From: Marixanthomonas sp. SCSIO 43207
GTDB taxonomy: Bacteria > Bacteroidota > Bacteroidia > Flavobacteriales > Flavobacteriaceae
Direction of reading: 5' to 3'
Length of the DNA stretch: 64,000 bases
Assembly (NCBI RefSeq): GCF_019904255.1
Contig: NZ_CP063203.1
Location: 1-64,000 of the forward strand
Part shown: one piece after another, positions 35,324-43,972 of the stretch
How the letters are laid out: every line of letters starts with the position of its first letter
Numbering within the stretch: position 1 is the first letter of the stretch
Notes under the pieces: generated by a model
Databases searched by the model: none
Told to the model about the DNA's origin: nothing
What the model saw: only the letters and a program-made list of their open reading frames with translations
Translations under genes and position numbers: made by a program

Positions 35324-36590
35324 AAGTGATATGTAATAAAGCCAAACCGTATACAAAAGCCGGCGCGGCAATACGCATGGAGGAATGCGATATAGTTAAA
35401 AACCAAAATATAAGAAAAGGAAAAAAATAAATATTCTGTGCGCCTTGAAGTTTTGCAATTAAAGGAGTCAAAATAAGAACCATAAGCGCTAAAACACCGA
35501 AGAAACCATGTTCAGAAAGAAGACGGGTGATTTCATTATGGGTAGGTATACTTTTTCCTAATTCATCCATAAATTTAAACTTTATATTACCCACTCCAAT
35601 TCCAAAAAATGGACTCTCCTCAAATGTTTCCATCTCAGTTTTAAACAACTCTAATCTCCCGGTAGTAACATCTTCTTTTTCTCTTCCTAAAGCATCTTTA
35701 TTTTCATACCGATTTCCTATCATACCTCCTGTTTGTAATAAAGCTAAGGACCAAATAGCCATACTTATAACTATCAATCCTACAACCTTAAAACTTGTTT
35801 TTATTTTGGTTTTGATATTCGTAGTAAAGTAAAAAACAATACTAAAAGCAGCTATCATTAATCCGGATACTATCACACCGCCCCTTGAAAAGGTAAGGAT
35901 AGCTCGATACGCCATAGCACCTAAAAAAAAGAGCATAATTACGTGTACTATTTTATTTTTATACGGAATTAAATACCGACTAAACAAAACAAACACGCCT
36001 AAGCCTAATACAGTTGCTATTTGATTGGGACCATAGCCTCCCGATAATGCGACATTTGAAGCCGTTCCTGTGACTACATTTTGTAAATCTGGAGTATATA
36101 AAAAAACATATACAGTTATTGAAAGTAATGGATAGACCATTACATTCAATACGTTTAAATAATTTGAAAAAGAAATAGTTTTACCAAAGCAATATAAGCT
36201 AACAACCCCTAATGTTAATGGTCCGCTTAAATTAAATAATACTGCTTTTCTAAAGTTTACATCATACCCAATGTTTTCTAATGAAACCAATATACCGGGA
36301 ATTAATAGAAGTAGATAAAATACATACGGTATGGCTTTTATTTTAAAGCCATAGAAGAAAAAACCTATGATCGAAAATAAAATAACAGCATATTTAGCGG
36401 TTTCATAAAAGATATAAGCACCCGTCATTCTAAAAAAAACCTCAGCCCCTGTTATATAAGCCATAGCTTTTAAAATTTCCAGGTGTTTGTTTTCCTTAGT
36501 AAAAATGCGGCTTAACCAAAACCCTAAAACAAATACCATATACAATAGCATAAGAGGCTTAAAAGTAAAGCCGGCTACCCCCAACAACAC
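35307..36590 (-). CDS. O-antigen ligase/polymerase-like membrane protein
   Basis: 427 residues with ten or more membrane helices and a large loop near residues 290-350 containing RLELFKTEMETFEESPFFGIGVGN, the hallmark of Wzy_C/O-antigen ligase (WaaL-like) proteins; the following HNEITRLLSEHGFFG carries the conserved His. It should polymerise repeat units or ligate glycan. The only standard start is GTG 36590, but the same frame stays open back to 36650 and reads NLLSHSKPLRDILLH before it, which looks like protein. The true start may be a rare codon upstream. Confidence 0.85.
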   Translation of the reverse strand: MLLGVAGFTFKPLMLLYMVFVLGFWLSRIFTKENKHLEILKAMAYITGAEVFFRMTGAYIFYETAKYAVILFSIIGFFFYGFKIKAIPYVFYLLLLIPGILVSLENIGYDVNFRKAVLFNLSGPLTLGVVSLYCFGKTISFSNYLNVLNVMVYPLLSITVYVFLYTPDLQNVVTGTASNVALSGGYGPNQIATVLGLGVFVLFSRYLIPYKNKIVHVIMLFFLGAMAYRAILTFSRGGVIVSGLMIAAFSIVFYFTTNIKTKIKTSFKVVGLIVISMAIWSLALLQTGGMIGNRYENKDALGREKEDVTTGRLELFKTEMETFEESPFFGIGVGNIKFKFMDELGKSIPTHNEITRLLSEHGFFGVLALMVLILTPLIAKLQGAQNIYFFPFLIFWFLTISHSSMRIAAPAFVYGLALLHITYEKKK

Positions 36591-36650
36591 GTGAAGTAAA
36601 ATATCTCGTAAAGGTTTACTATGTGATAATAAGTTAATGGTGTATAAAAT

Positions 36651-37772
36651 TTAAGTGGTCAATATTTCATATTTAATACGCTTTCTATAGTAATCAAATG
36701 TAAAATTTTCAGCAACATCAAACCCTTTTTTGCTTTGCAATTTCAAATTCTTTTCTGATGTTGATACAATGGAAGCAAACCCATTTTGTAAACTTTCCGC
36801 TGTTAAATTAGATAACGGAAAACCCACCTCTTTGGTTATATATTGCCCTATACTCGAGACTGTAGACACCAAGGGTATACATCCAAAATTCATAGCCTCA
36901 GCAATTACTTTAGGAAAACCTTCTGAGGCTGTACTTGGTAACAGAAAAAAGTGACTTTTTTTATAAATTTCAAATACAGCTTTTCTTTCTAAAAATCCGT
37001 GAAAAAAAACAGGTATTTTAATTGCTTTTAATTGAGATTTATACTCGTCAAGTTTAGGTCCATCCCCAACAAAATGAAATGCTTTAATAAGCTCGATGTC
37101 TTTTAATGTTACTAAGAAGTCAATAATACGCTGTACGCCTTTGGCATCTTCCAAGCGACCTACAAAACAACATGTAAATGGTGCTGTATATGATTTAGTT
37201 TCTATAATCTCCTTTCCTTGATTACGTTCTTCTATAGTTAAACAAGGGTTTTCAAAAGGAATAATGTGGGGTTTATCTTCCCTCCAGGTACCGTTAACGG
37301 TAACCGGTCTTGATTGTTTTTTTAATAACCATCGTTGTATGGCATAACCCAATGGTGGTTTTTTTTGTACCCAATTACCGGCATATTTATACCAACCTTT
37401 CTTTTTGGTACAGAATGTAAGGTATGGTATTAAAAACACACCAATTCCGGTAGGGGTTCTTAGTTGATAAACATCTACTTTGTCTAGGATAGCAGAAACT
37501 GTTTTTAGAACTGTTGGTATACTACCTAAAACTCTCAATTTATCTATAAGTGACGGTCCACCAATAGGTTTAAGCGGTATAAATTCAATATTGGAAGCTG
37601 TATACGGTAATGAACTGGGAGGAACACTTTTGGTATGTAAAAAAGCGATATGATAAATTTTTTCAAAATCTTTTGCTAAGTGATTTATCTCACTGATAGT
37701 AGGCCCCCAACCTACTATTTCTCCTTTATTGGTTTTGTAGTGTTCGGTATGTGATATGATAACTAGTTTCAC
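36651..37772 (-). CDS. Family 4-type glycosyltransferase
   Basis: 373 residues, GT-B fold. N-terminus MKLVIISHTEHYKTNKGEIVGWGPTISEI, an interdomain CCFVGRLEDAKGVQRIIDFL and the donor site EGFPKVIAEAMNFGCIPLVST. The GWGPT segment near residue 21 is common in glycosyltransferases of Flavobacteriaceae capsule loci. It is followed after three bases by no gap of note: the upstream gene (37776-38864) ends four bases before its start, so they are co-transcribed. Confidence 0.87.
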   Translation of the reverse strand: MKLVIISHTEHYKTNKGEIVGWGPTISEINHLAKDFEKIYHIAFLHTKSVPPSSLPYTASNIEFIPLKPIGGPSLIDKLRVLGSIPTVLKTVSAILDKVDVYQLRTPTGIGVFLIPYLTFCTKKKGWYKYAGNWVQKKPPLGYAIQRWLLKKQSRPVTVNGTWREDKPHIIPFENPCLTIEERNQGKEIIETKSYTAPFTCCFVGRLEDAKGVQRIIDFLVTLKDIELIKAFHFVGDGPKLDEYKSQLKAIKIPVFFHGFLERKAVFEIYKKSHFFLLPSTASEGFPKVIAEAMNFGCIPLVSTVSSIGQYITKEVGFPLSNLTAESLQNGFASIVSTSEKNLKLQSKKGFDVAENFTFDYYRKRIKYEILTT

Positions 37773-37775
37773 AGT

Positions 37776-38864
37776 TTATTGTAAATGTGTTAAATATTTT
37801 AAAATTACTTTATCCCAAGAAAATTGTTTTGACCACGAAGTAGCATTATTAGCATAGGTTTGATACTTTTCAAGAATATCTTCTAAGGCTTCTTTACATT
37901 GATAAGGATCATTGTGTACTACAAGTCTTCCAGAACTTTTATCTTTAATTGCGTCTTCAATACCACAATTTCTTGCTCCAATTGCCGGTATTCCTAAGGC
38001 ATTGGCTTCTAATATGGCTATTCCAAAACCTTCTGCATCACCAGTTTTGGTCGTTTCACTTAACATCATAAATACATCAGCTTGTTGCAGTAACCTAATT
38101 TTTTCGTCTTCTGAAACACAGCCATGAAAATAAACAGCTTGTTCTACATTTAAATCTAAGGCTAATTTTTGCAACCTTTCTTTTTCAGTTGGAATACCAA
38201 CAATGTGATATTGTAAGTCTGGATATATTTTTAATAGCTGAGGCAAGGCTTTGATTACATTATGTTGTCCTTTACGTGCTGTTACATTTCCCACTGTAAT
38301 GAGTACCGGCAAAGGCTTGTGTTTTTTAGCTACTGCCATAGGTTTTTGTAATGTGAAGCCATTATGAATAACGTGTATATTATTGAAATCTAGGTGTGAT
38401 ACCAACGACTTAGTGTAATTACTCACCGCAATTACCGTATGAAATTGTTTTAAGGCAGTATTGGTAATTATTTTTAAAAATTGATTTCCCAATTGGAGTT
38501 CACTTCCGTGAATAACAGCAATGTATTTTCTACTGATAAAAAGACTTAAAAAGGCTCCAACCCATAAAGAAAATTTTCCCGATGCTATAAGCGTATCGTT
38601 CTGTTTTACATACTTAAACGCTACAGCAATTCGTTTAAAATAAGTAACAACGAGGTTTTTTCTAGATATTCTTACAATTGTTGCTTGACAGCTTCTATCA
38701 AACTGCTTTTCGGGCGTTCCAGTTTTTGAACGGGTATCAGAAATAACAGTTACCTTATAATTATGACCTTGTAAGCCTTCAGCTAAGTTATAGGCATGAT
38801 TCCCTATACCGCCAGGTTGGGGTGGAAATTCAGATGTTAACAATACTATTTTATTTGAGCTCAC
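37776..38864 (-). CDS. Family 4-type glycosyltransferase
   Basis: 362 residues, GT-B fold. LTSEFPPQPGGIGNHAYNLAEGL is a classic GT4 acceptor-side start. The linker reads VLITVGNVTARKGQHNVIKALP, and the donor site GFGIAILEANALGIPAIGARNCG has the EX7E pattern. Closest in style to mannosyl- or galactosyl-transferases of O-antigen loci, though the sugar cannot be told. It overlaps the upstream GT2 gene by 14 bases. Confidence 0.88.
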   Translation of the reverse strand: MSSNKIVLLTSEFPPQPGGIGNHAYNLAEGLQGHNYKVTVISDTRSKTGTPEKQFDRSCQATIVRISRKNLVVTYFKRIAVAFKYVKQNDTLIASGKFSLWVGAFLSLFISRKYIAVIHGSELQLGNQFLKIITNTALKQFHTVIAVSNYTKSLVSHLDFNNIHVIHNGFTLQKPMAVAKKHKPLPVLITVGNVTARKGQHNVIKALPQLLKIYPDLQYHIVGIPTEKERLQKLALDLNVEQAVYFHGCVSEDEKIRLLQQADVFMMLSETTKTGDAEGFGIAILEANALGIPAIGARNCGIEDAIKDKSSGRLVVHNDPYQCKEALEDILEKYQTYANNATSWSKQFSWDKVILKYLTHLQ

Positions 38865-40176
38865 TTATACTTGGTCCTTGTTTAATTTTCTTTGATGCTT
38901 GCCTCCAAGACAACATCACTTGTATACATACTAAAGGTGCTAAAATTACTGCGGTTAGTCCTCCCAACAACATTAAAAGTTTACTTCTTTTAAAACGATA
39001 TGGCATGATAGACTGCGGTACAGTGCGCAATAGTAATAAACGTGTGCGAGTTTTACCATAGTAGCGCCTAAAATAATATACTACACTTGGTATAGGGCGT
39101 GGTGAAAACCATTTTTTAGGTCTGTAGCCGTCCCAACTTCCCATTTGGCGTAAACCTCCGGTTCCTACTTTTAAATGCAATCGTTTTGCATAAGGATTTG
39201 AAATATTTAAAAATCCTTCTAAGTGGGCTCGTAATCCAAACTCACCATCGCCCATTCGTTGTTTTTCAAATTGTCGGTCAAACAACCCTATGCGTTTAAA
39301 AACCTCCTTTTTAATTAATACATTACCTGTATCTAGTTGATCTGAAATTCTGAAAAAAGAATAGTTTTCAGGTACTTTTGCTCCGGTTTGCGAAATAGAA
39401 ACACCTGATGAGATTTCAGCATTAAAAATAGACAGACACTTCAAGTGATTCTCAATCCAGTCTGCCTCTACTCTACTATCATCATCATACAGTAATAACA
39501 AAGAACTACTTGCCATTTGTATAGCTGTATTACGCGCCAACCATAATGCTTTTTCTTGTTGATTAACAACTTTAAGGTCTAGTGAAAATTGCTCGTAAAA
39601 AGTAGCATCAAATGGTTCTGATTGATCTATAACAAGTACTTCAAAGTTTTTATGAGTTTGTTGTTCCAAATCTTTTAATCCATCTTTCAGGTAGGTATAG
39701 CGGTTTAATGTGGGAATAATAACGGAAACCTTATCATCGATTACCTGATTAGAGTTGGTATTCCATTTTGTCTGCTTTATTGGGTCTGTGTGATATGTAA
39801 AACGGTTTATATGTTTCGTTTTTAGCCAACTTTGTATTTCGGTAATCGGATTTTTAAAGCTGAAAAGTCTAAGAATTAACACATAAAACACCCATGCTTT
39901 ATGAAAATACAGTCTAATAAATACATACTCATCACTAATAGGGACTTTCTCAAATTCGGTGTATGTTGGAGCATTTCCTATGTATCCTTTTTGAATAGCT
40001 TGCCAAGACAGGTCATACCTTTTTGCCTTTTCAGAAGTAAAATGGGAGTTAGAATGGAGGTATTTTAAAACTGTTTCAGGTAACTGCTCAGGAATAGGAA
40101 ATACCGAACGCCCATCTTTACGGTACAATTGAAAGTAATGAGTAGGTTGAAGGTATTTTAAAAAAGTAAATAGCAC
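38851..40176 (-). CDS. Family 2 glycosyltransferase with unusual N-terminal domain
   Basis: 441 residues. The GT-A domain only begins near residue 148 (VSVIIPTLNRYTYLKDGLKDL, LLYDDDSRVEADWIENH with the DDD metal site). The first 147 residues are an extra domain of unknown type. The C-terminus has one hydrophobic helix (LLMLLGGLTAVILAPLVCI) with basic flanks, so the enzyme is probably membrane-tethered. It overlaps the downstream GT4 gene. Confidence 0.83.
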   Translation of the reverse strand: MLFTFLKYLQPTHYFQLYRKDGRSVFPIPEQLPETVLKYLHSNSHFTSEKAKRYDLSWQAIQKGYIGNAPTYTEFEKVPISDEYVFIRLYFHKAWVFYVLILRLFSFKNPITEIQSWLKTKHINRFTYHTDPIKQTKWNTNSNQVIDDKVSVIIPTLNRYTYLKDGLKDLEQQTHKNFEVLVIDQSEPFDATFYEQFSLDLKVVNQQEKALWLARNTAIQMASSSLLLLYDDDSRVEADWIENHLKCLSIFNAEISSGVSISQTGAKVPENYSFFRISDQLDTGNVLIKKEVFKRIGLFDRQFEKQRMGDGEFGLRAHLEGFLNISNPYAKRLHLKVGTGGLRQMGSWDGYRPKKWFSPRPIPSVVYYFRRYYGKTRTRLLLLRTVPQSIMPYRFKRSKLLMLLGGLTAVILAPLVCIQVMLSWRQASKKIKQGPSISELK

Positions 40177-40186
40177 GTATGTATAA

Positions 40187-41065
40187 TTAATTTACTGGTG
40201 AACGTGAGTAAAACATTTCTATAAATTTATTAGTAAAAAGCATTGCTCCTGCGGTATTTAAATGAGTATGATCACTAAAATATTTTTTTTTGTTAATACT
40301 TTCTGATAAATCATAATAATTCGAAAGATTATTTTCCAGGGCTGAAAAGGTTTCGGAAGGTTTATAAATAGGAGCTGTAAAATACACTATATCAATATTG
40401 TTGTTTTTACATAACTCAGTAATTTTATTAATATAAGGATTTGATTTTGCTTGTAAAGTATATTCATAGTATTCATCATTTTTTAAATTCCCCTCCCTTT
40501 CTAGATATCCTCTATTATTTAAAAAATTAGGGGGTTTTCTAATAAAGCTTAAAGCCATATTCCTAAAACCTACTCTTGAATCATATTTTAAATATCTATA
40601 AAATGGAACGTAATATAGATATGTATAATGAGGTTCGCTTTTTTTAAATTCTTGAATAATTTGCTTCTCTTTCAAATATGGAATCCAAGATAATTGTCCT
40701 ACATCATCTGGTGTAGTTTGATAAAAGGTGTAATCTACTTGTACAAATATTCTTTCTGTTGAATGTTTTTTTAAGAACTCTTTAATCGTTAGATATACTT
40801 CAAATGGACCTGATGCATTAATCCCAAAGTTTAAGCCTTCCTTTCCAGTTTTATCATAAATTATATCAGGATTGATTGAATAGTTTGCTCTAGAGTTACC
40901 AAAAACTGCATAATCCAAAGATACCGACTCCATATCCCGCATCCACATCACTTTATTTCTATAACTACCTGTATTATAGACATATGTGTAAAAAAGATCT
41001 AATACTACCATTATGATAAATAGCCCGAGTATTAAACTTATGATATATTTTATAAACTGTTTCAT
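40187..41065 (-). CDS. SGNH-like membrane-anchored protein (O-acetylation partner)
   Basis: 292 residues with one N-terminal membrane helix (about 5-30). The extracytoplasmic part has an SGNH-type layout: FGNSRANYSI (nucleophile Ser block), NFGINASGPF (Asn block) and DHTHLNTAGA near the C-terminus (Asp-x-x-His dyad). Its gene abuts the MBOAT gene at 41066 with no gap. Together they resemble AlgI-AlgJ/X or PatA-PatB pairs, in which the MBOAT protein passes an acyl group across the membrane and the SGNH protein transfers it to the glycan. Confidence 0.78.
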   Translation of the reverse strand: MKQFIKYIISLILGLFIIMVVLDLFYTYVYNTGSYRNKVMWMRDMESVSLDYAVFGNSRANYSINPDIIYDKTGKEGLNFGINASGPFEVYLTIKEFLKKHSTERIFVQVDYTFYQTTPDDVGQLSWIPYLKEKQIIQEFKKSEPHYTYLYYVPFYRYLKYDSRVGFRNMALSFIRKPPNFLNNRGYLEREGNLKNDEYYEYTLQAKSNPYINKITELCKNNNIDIVYFTAPIYKPSETFSALENNLSNYYDLSESINKKKYFSDHTHLNTAGAMLFTNKFIEMFYSRSPVN

Positions 41066-42499
41066 TTAAAACTGAAAATAAATAAAATCTTGAATTTCTG
41101 AAAAGCTACCAAACAACAAAATTAAAACAATGATTCCAAAAGTTTTTAAATAGCGGAATTTAGAAGAAAGCAATGGAAACTCTTTTTTTCTTGAAACCCA
41201 TTCTATACTTATTAATAATAAAATTAAGGGAAGCATTTCAAAAGAATACCGTTCAATATGTAGCATTTCAATTTTGAAGTCTCCTTTTGCCATTTCCTGT
41301 AAATATGCTAGAGCATCCTTAAGCGTATTAGCCCTAAAAAACACCCATCCAAATAATGTAATAATATAGGTAGCGCACAACCATATTAATTCACGTAAGG
41401 ATGGAAAAAAACTATTTTCAGCTATTGTATCAGTATGCTTTCTATTTTTATTCGAAAGTAATAAAGGAATAAAAAACAACGCGTTTATAGCTCCCCAAAT
41501 AATAAATGTCCAATTGGCACCATGCCAGAAACCACTTACTATAAAAACAATAAAAACGTTTCTAATTTGTTTTCTTTGGGAAACCCTACTTCCTCCTAAG
41601 GGTATATACACATAATCTCGAAACCAAGTTGACAAAGAAATATGCCATCTACGCCAAAACTCAGCTATATCTCTAGAGAAATACGGATATCGAAAATTCA
41701 CCATTAATTTGAATCCAAAAAGCCGAGCTGTACCTATAGCAATATCGCTATACCCTGAAAAATCACAGTAAATCTGAAAAGAAAAATAAACTATACCCAA
41801 AATTAATGTTGTGCTAGAATGTGCTGCATAATTATTAAAAATTTCGTTTACAAATTGTGCACAATTATCTGCAATTACAACTTTTTTGAAAAGGCCCCAT
41901 ATAATTTGCCGTATCCCTATCGCTGCTTCCTCATTGTTAAAAACCCTTCTTTTCTGAAATTGAGGTAATAAGTTACTAGCCCGTTCAATAGGACCTGCTA
42001 CCAACTGCGGAAAAAAGGAAACAAAAGCTGCAAAGCTTATAAAATTGGTAGTAGGCTCCAACTTTCTTCGATATATATCAATGGTATAACTAAGTGTTTG
42101 GAAGGTATAGAATGAAATCCCAACCGGTAGAATAATGTTTAATGTATTTGGTTGAATCGTACCTCCGAAAAAAGTAAATGCAGTTGTAAAGTTATCGATG
42201 AAAAAATTATAGTATTTAAAAAACCCTAACAATCCCAAATTTACCGTTAAACTTAATACGAGGAGTAATTTTCGATGCTTAGGTCGGGTTCTTTTATGCA
42301 GCTGTAATCCTATTATAAAGTCTGCAATTGTACTAAATAAAAGAAGTGATAAAAACCGCCAATCCCACCAACCGTAAAAAAAACAACTTGCAACCAACAT
42401 CAATATGTTTTGATACTGAATTCGTTTGTTGCATATAGACCAATACAGTAGGAACACTATGGGTAAAAAGACAGCAAAATCAAGAGAGTTGAATAACAC
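41066..42499 (-). CDS. MBOAT family membrane O-acyltransferase (AlgI/DltB-like)
   Basis: 477 residues with about ten membrane helices. Strong MBOAT features: LPVGISFYTFQTLSYTIDIYR, FWRRWHISLSTWFRDYVYIPLGG and GFWHGANWTFIIWGAINA with the catalytic His. It should move acetyl groups for O-acetylation of the exopolysaccharide. It is the first gene of the acylation pair and lies 10 bases after the exostosin-like gene. Confidence 0.94.
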   Translation of the reverse strand: MLFNSLDFAVFLPIVFLLYWSICNKRIQYQNILMLVASCFFYGWWDWRFLSLLLFSTIADFIIGLQLHKRTRPKHRKLLLVLSLTVNLGLLGFFKYYNFFIDNFTTAFTFFGGTIQPNTLNIILPVGISFYTFQTLSYTIDIYRRKLEPTTNFISFAAFVSFFPQLVAGPIERASNLLPQFQKRRVFNNEEAAIGIRQIIWGLFKKVVIADNCAQFVNEIFNNYAAHSSTTLILGIVYFSFQIYCDFSGYSDIAIGTARLFGFKLMVNFRYPYFSRDIAEFWRRWHISLSTWFRDYVYIPLGGSRVSQRKQIRNVFIVFIVSGFWHGANWTFIIWGAINALFFIPLLLSNKNRKHTDTIAENSFFPSLRELIWLCATYIITLFGWVFFRANTLKDALAYLQEMAKGDFKIEMLHIERYSFEMLPLILLLISIEWVSRKKEFPLLSSKFRYLKTFGIIVLILLFGSFSEIQDFIYFQF

Positions 42500-42509
42500 T
42501 TAAAGCAAG

Positions 42510-43574
42510 TTAAATTAAGCTATTAGGTTGAAAAAATCGTTTAAAAAACCCTCCCATTGTCAAATTATCTTTCCAAAGGGTTCGGTTGGCGTGTTGTAAA
42601 GCTATAAAATCTGTTTCAGATAATGATTGATGAAAGGTCTTTACTTTTTCGCAAATAGCACGTCTTTCGTTATAGGAAACCCAAACCACATATTTTTTCC
42701 ATGGAAGTATCTCTTGAAAAGGCAAGGGGGAATCGGTATCAACCAAGATAGGAATACGTCCCATTGCCAATGTTTCATAGAATCGTACTGAAAAGTTTCC
42801 GGCTCCTCTCACACACAATGTATAATCGGTTTGATGAATCATATCATAAAACTCTTTTGTTGTAGCATGAGAATCCTTCTGTTTTTTTACACCGGCTCTA
42901 TATTGTTTTCTTTTTATAAAATTTGTTTGCACTTTTGAACACTGCTCCAACGTCTGTAAAAGAGAAGCGCGCAGATAAGACGTAGCAATAAGGGGTTGTG
43001 GTGTGTTTTGAGTGAGGCCTATGTTACTCTTTACATTTCGACCTACAATCTTTAATACATCCTCTCCTTTTTGCAAAAGAGACGCATTTGCTTGCCCACA
43101 AAATCCAATTACCGGTTTGTTTTGGTATGGTCGTTCGGTAATGTTATGGGTTTGATAGTGCTTTTCTAAAGGATCATTGATAAAGGGCGGTATGGTATAT
43201 TCTTGTTCAGTAAATTGAGACTTGTTTCCGCCCAAGCGAAACCAAGTAACGTTCGGTAGAGCTGGTGTTTTAACCCCAAAGTCACCTGCATTAAAACCCC
43301 ATACTTGTTTCTTTTTACGATTACAATCTGCTATAAATTCTAGAGCTTGTTGGGTCGTATTTGTTTTTTGATGGTATTGCCATGCCATGGGTAAGATAGC
43401 GACTGCTGCCTCTTCCATCGTGGCTGTAAGCTGCACATCGTTTTCTGAAACCCCATACATAGCAACACGCTGCGCATCGGTAAAGGAAGCACCCTTAATA
43501 AAGGGTTTTAATAAGGGAAACGTAAGGCCTCGGTAATTGGCATCATACAGCGGCTTGGGATAAAAGATTTTCAT
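42510..43574 (-). CDS. Exostosin-family glycosyltransferase
   Basis: 354 residues, soluble. The C-terminal half has the exostosin (GT47-like) pattern: MIHQTDYTLCVRGAGNFSVRFYETLAMGRIPILVD followed by SPLPFQEILPW. The N-terminal part, from KIFYPKPLYDANYRG onward, is less conserved. The sugar transferred is unknown. It is the first gene after the 398-base gap that contains two palindromic repeats, so it probably starts a transcript of its own. Confidence 0.83.
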   Translation of the reverse strand: MKIFYPKPLYDANYRGLTFPLLKPFIKGASFTDAQRVAMYGVSENDVQLTATMEEAAVAILPMAWQYHQKTNTTQQALEFIADCNRKKKQVWGFNAGDFGVKTPALPNVTWFRLGGNKSQFTEQEYTIPPFINDPLEKHYQTHNITERPYQNKPVIGFCGQANASLLQKGEDVLKIVGRNVKSNIGLTQNTPQPLIATSYLRASLLQTLEQCSKVQTNFIKRKQYRAGVKKQKDSHATTKEFYDMIHQTDYTLCVRGAGNFSVRFYETLAMGRIPILVDTDSPLPFQEILPWKKYVVWVSYNERRAICEKVKTFHQSLSETDFIALQHANRTLWKDNLTMGGFFKRFFQPNSLI

Positions 43575-43578
43575 TACC

Positions 43579-43606
43579 GTAAATATAAGTGTTCTTATAT
43601 TTATAC
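43579..43606. promoter_or_regulatory. AT-rich hairpin upstream of the exostosin-like gene
   Basis: AAATATAAG and CTTATATTT pair around a four-base loop, five bases before the start codon of the minus-strand gene. On the minus strand it also contains TATATTTA, close to the TAnnTTTG -7 box. It could be promoter, operator or mRNA structure. Confidence 0.35.
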
Positions 43607-43621
43607 ATCACATTATTTACT

Positions 43622-43675
43622 GTTCTCGATACATTTTCTCCTAAGCTACACCTAGGAGAAACCACTCGAACTGAC
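43622..43675. repeat. 54-bp palindromic interspersed repeat, copy 1
   Basis: Begins GTTCTCGATAC, contains TTCTCCTA paired with TAGGAGAA, and ends CCACTCGAACTGAC. It differs from the copy at 43870 in one base. Both lie in the 398-base gene-free gap 43575-43972, which otherwise shows no coding frame. Confidence 0.85.
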
Positions 43676-43869
43676 GGTATAAAAACCAATTATTAGGTCG
43701 AGTGAATTTGGAGCTGCTTAGCTTTGTAGCTATTCCGGTATTTTTTTTTGATGATCTTCCAATTACTGAGTGAGATTGGAAGTAATGCTAGTGTAACAAG
43801 TACTGTCTGAGCTGGAAAGAGTATAAACATTTTAAGTTTTCACAGTATGAATGTTTGGAATTTAAAAGC

Positions 43870-43923
43870 GTTCTCGATACATTTTCTCCTAAGCTACACT
43901 TAGGAGAAACCACTCGAACTGAC
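43870..43923. repeat. 54-bp palindromic interspersed repeat, copy 2
   Basis: Same unit as at 43622, in the same orientation, with a fully paired ten-base stem TTCTCCTAAG/CTTAGGAGAA. It lies 49 bases after the 3' end of the minus-strand gene ending at 43973, so it can act as a transcript-stabilising or terminating hairpin. Confidence 0.85.
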
Positions 43924-43972
43924 AACATATATATTAATTGTCAACTATTCCTGCTTCCTTAGAACTGAAACT

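Noticed and set aside
43575-43972. CRISPR array
   Set aside because: Only two copies of the 54-bp unit, 194 bases of non-uniform sequence between them, and no cas genes in the window.
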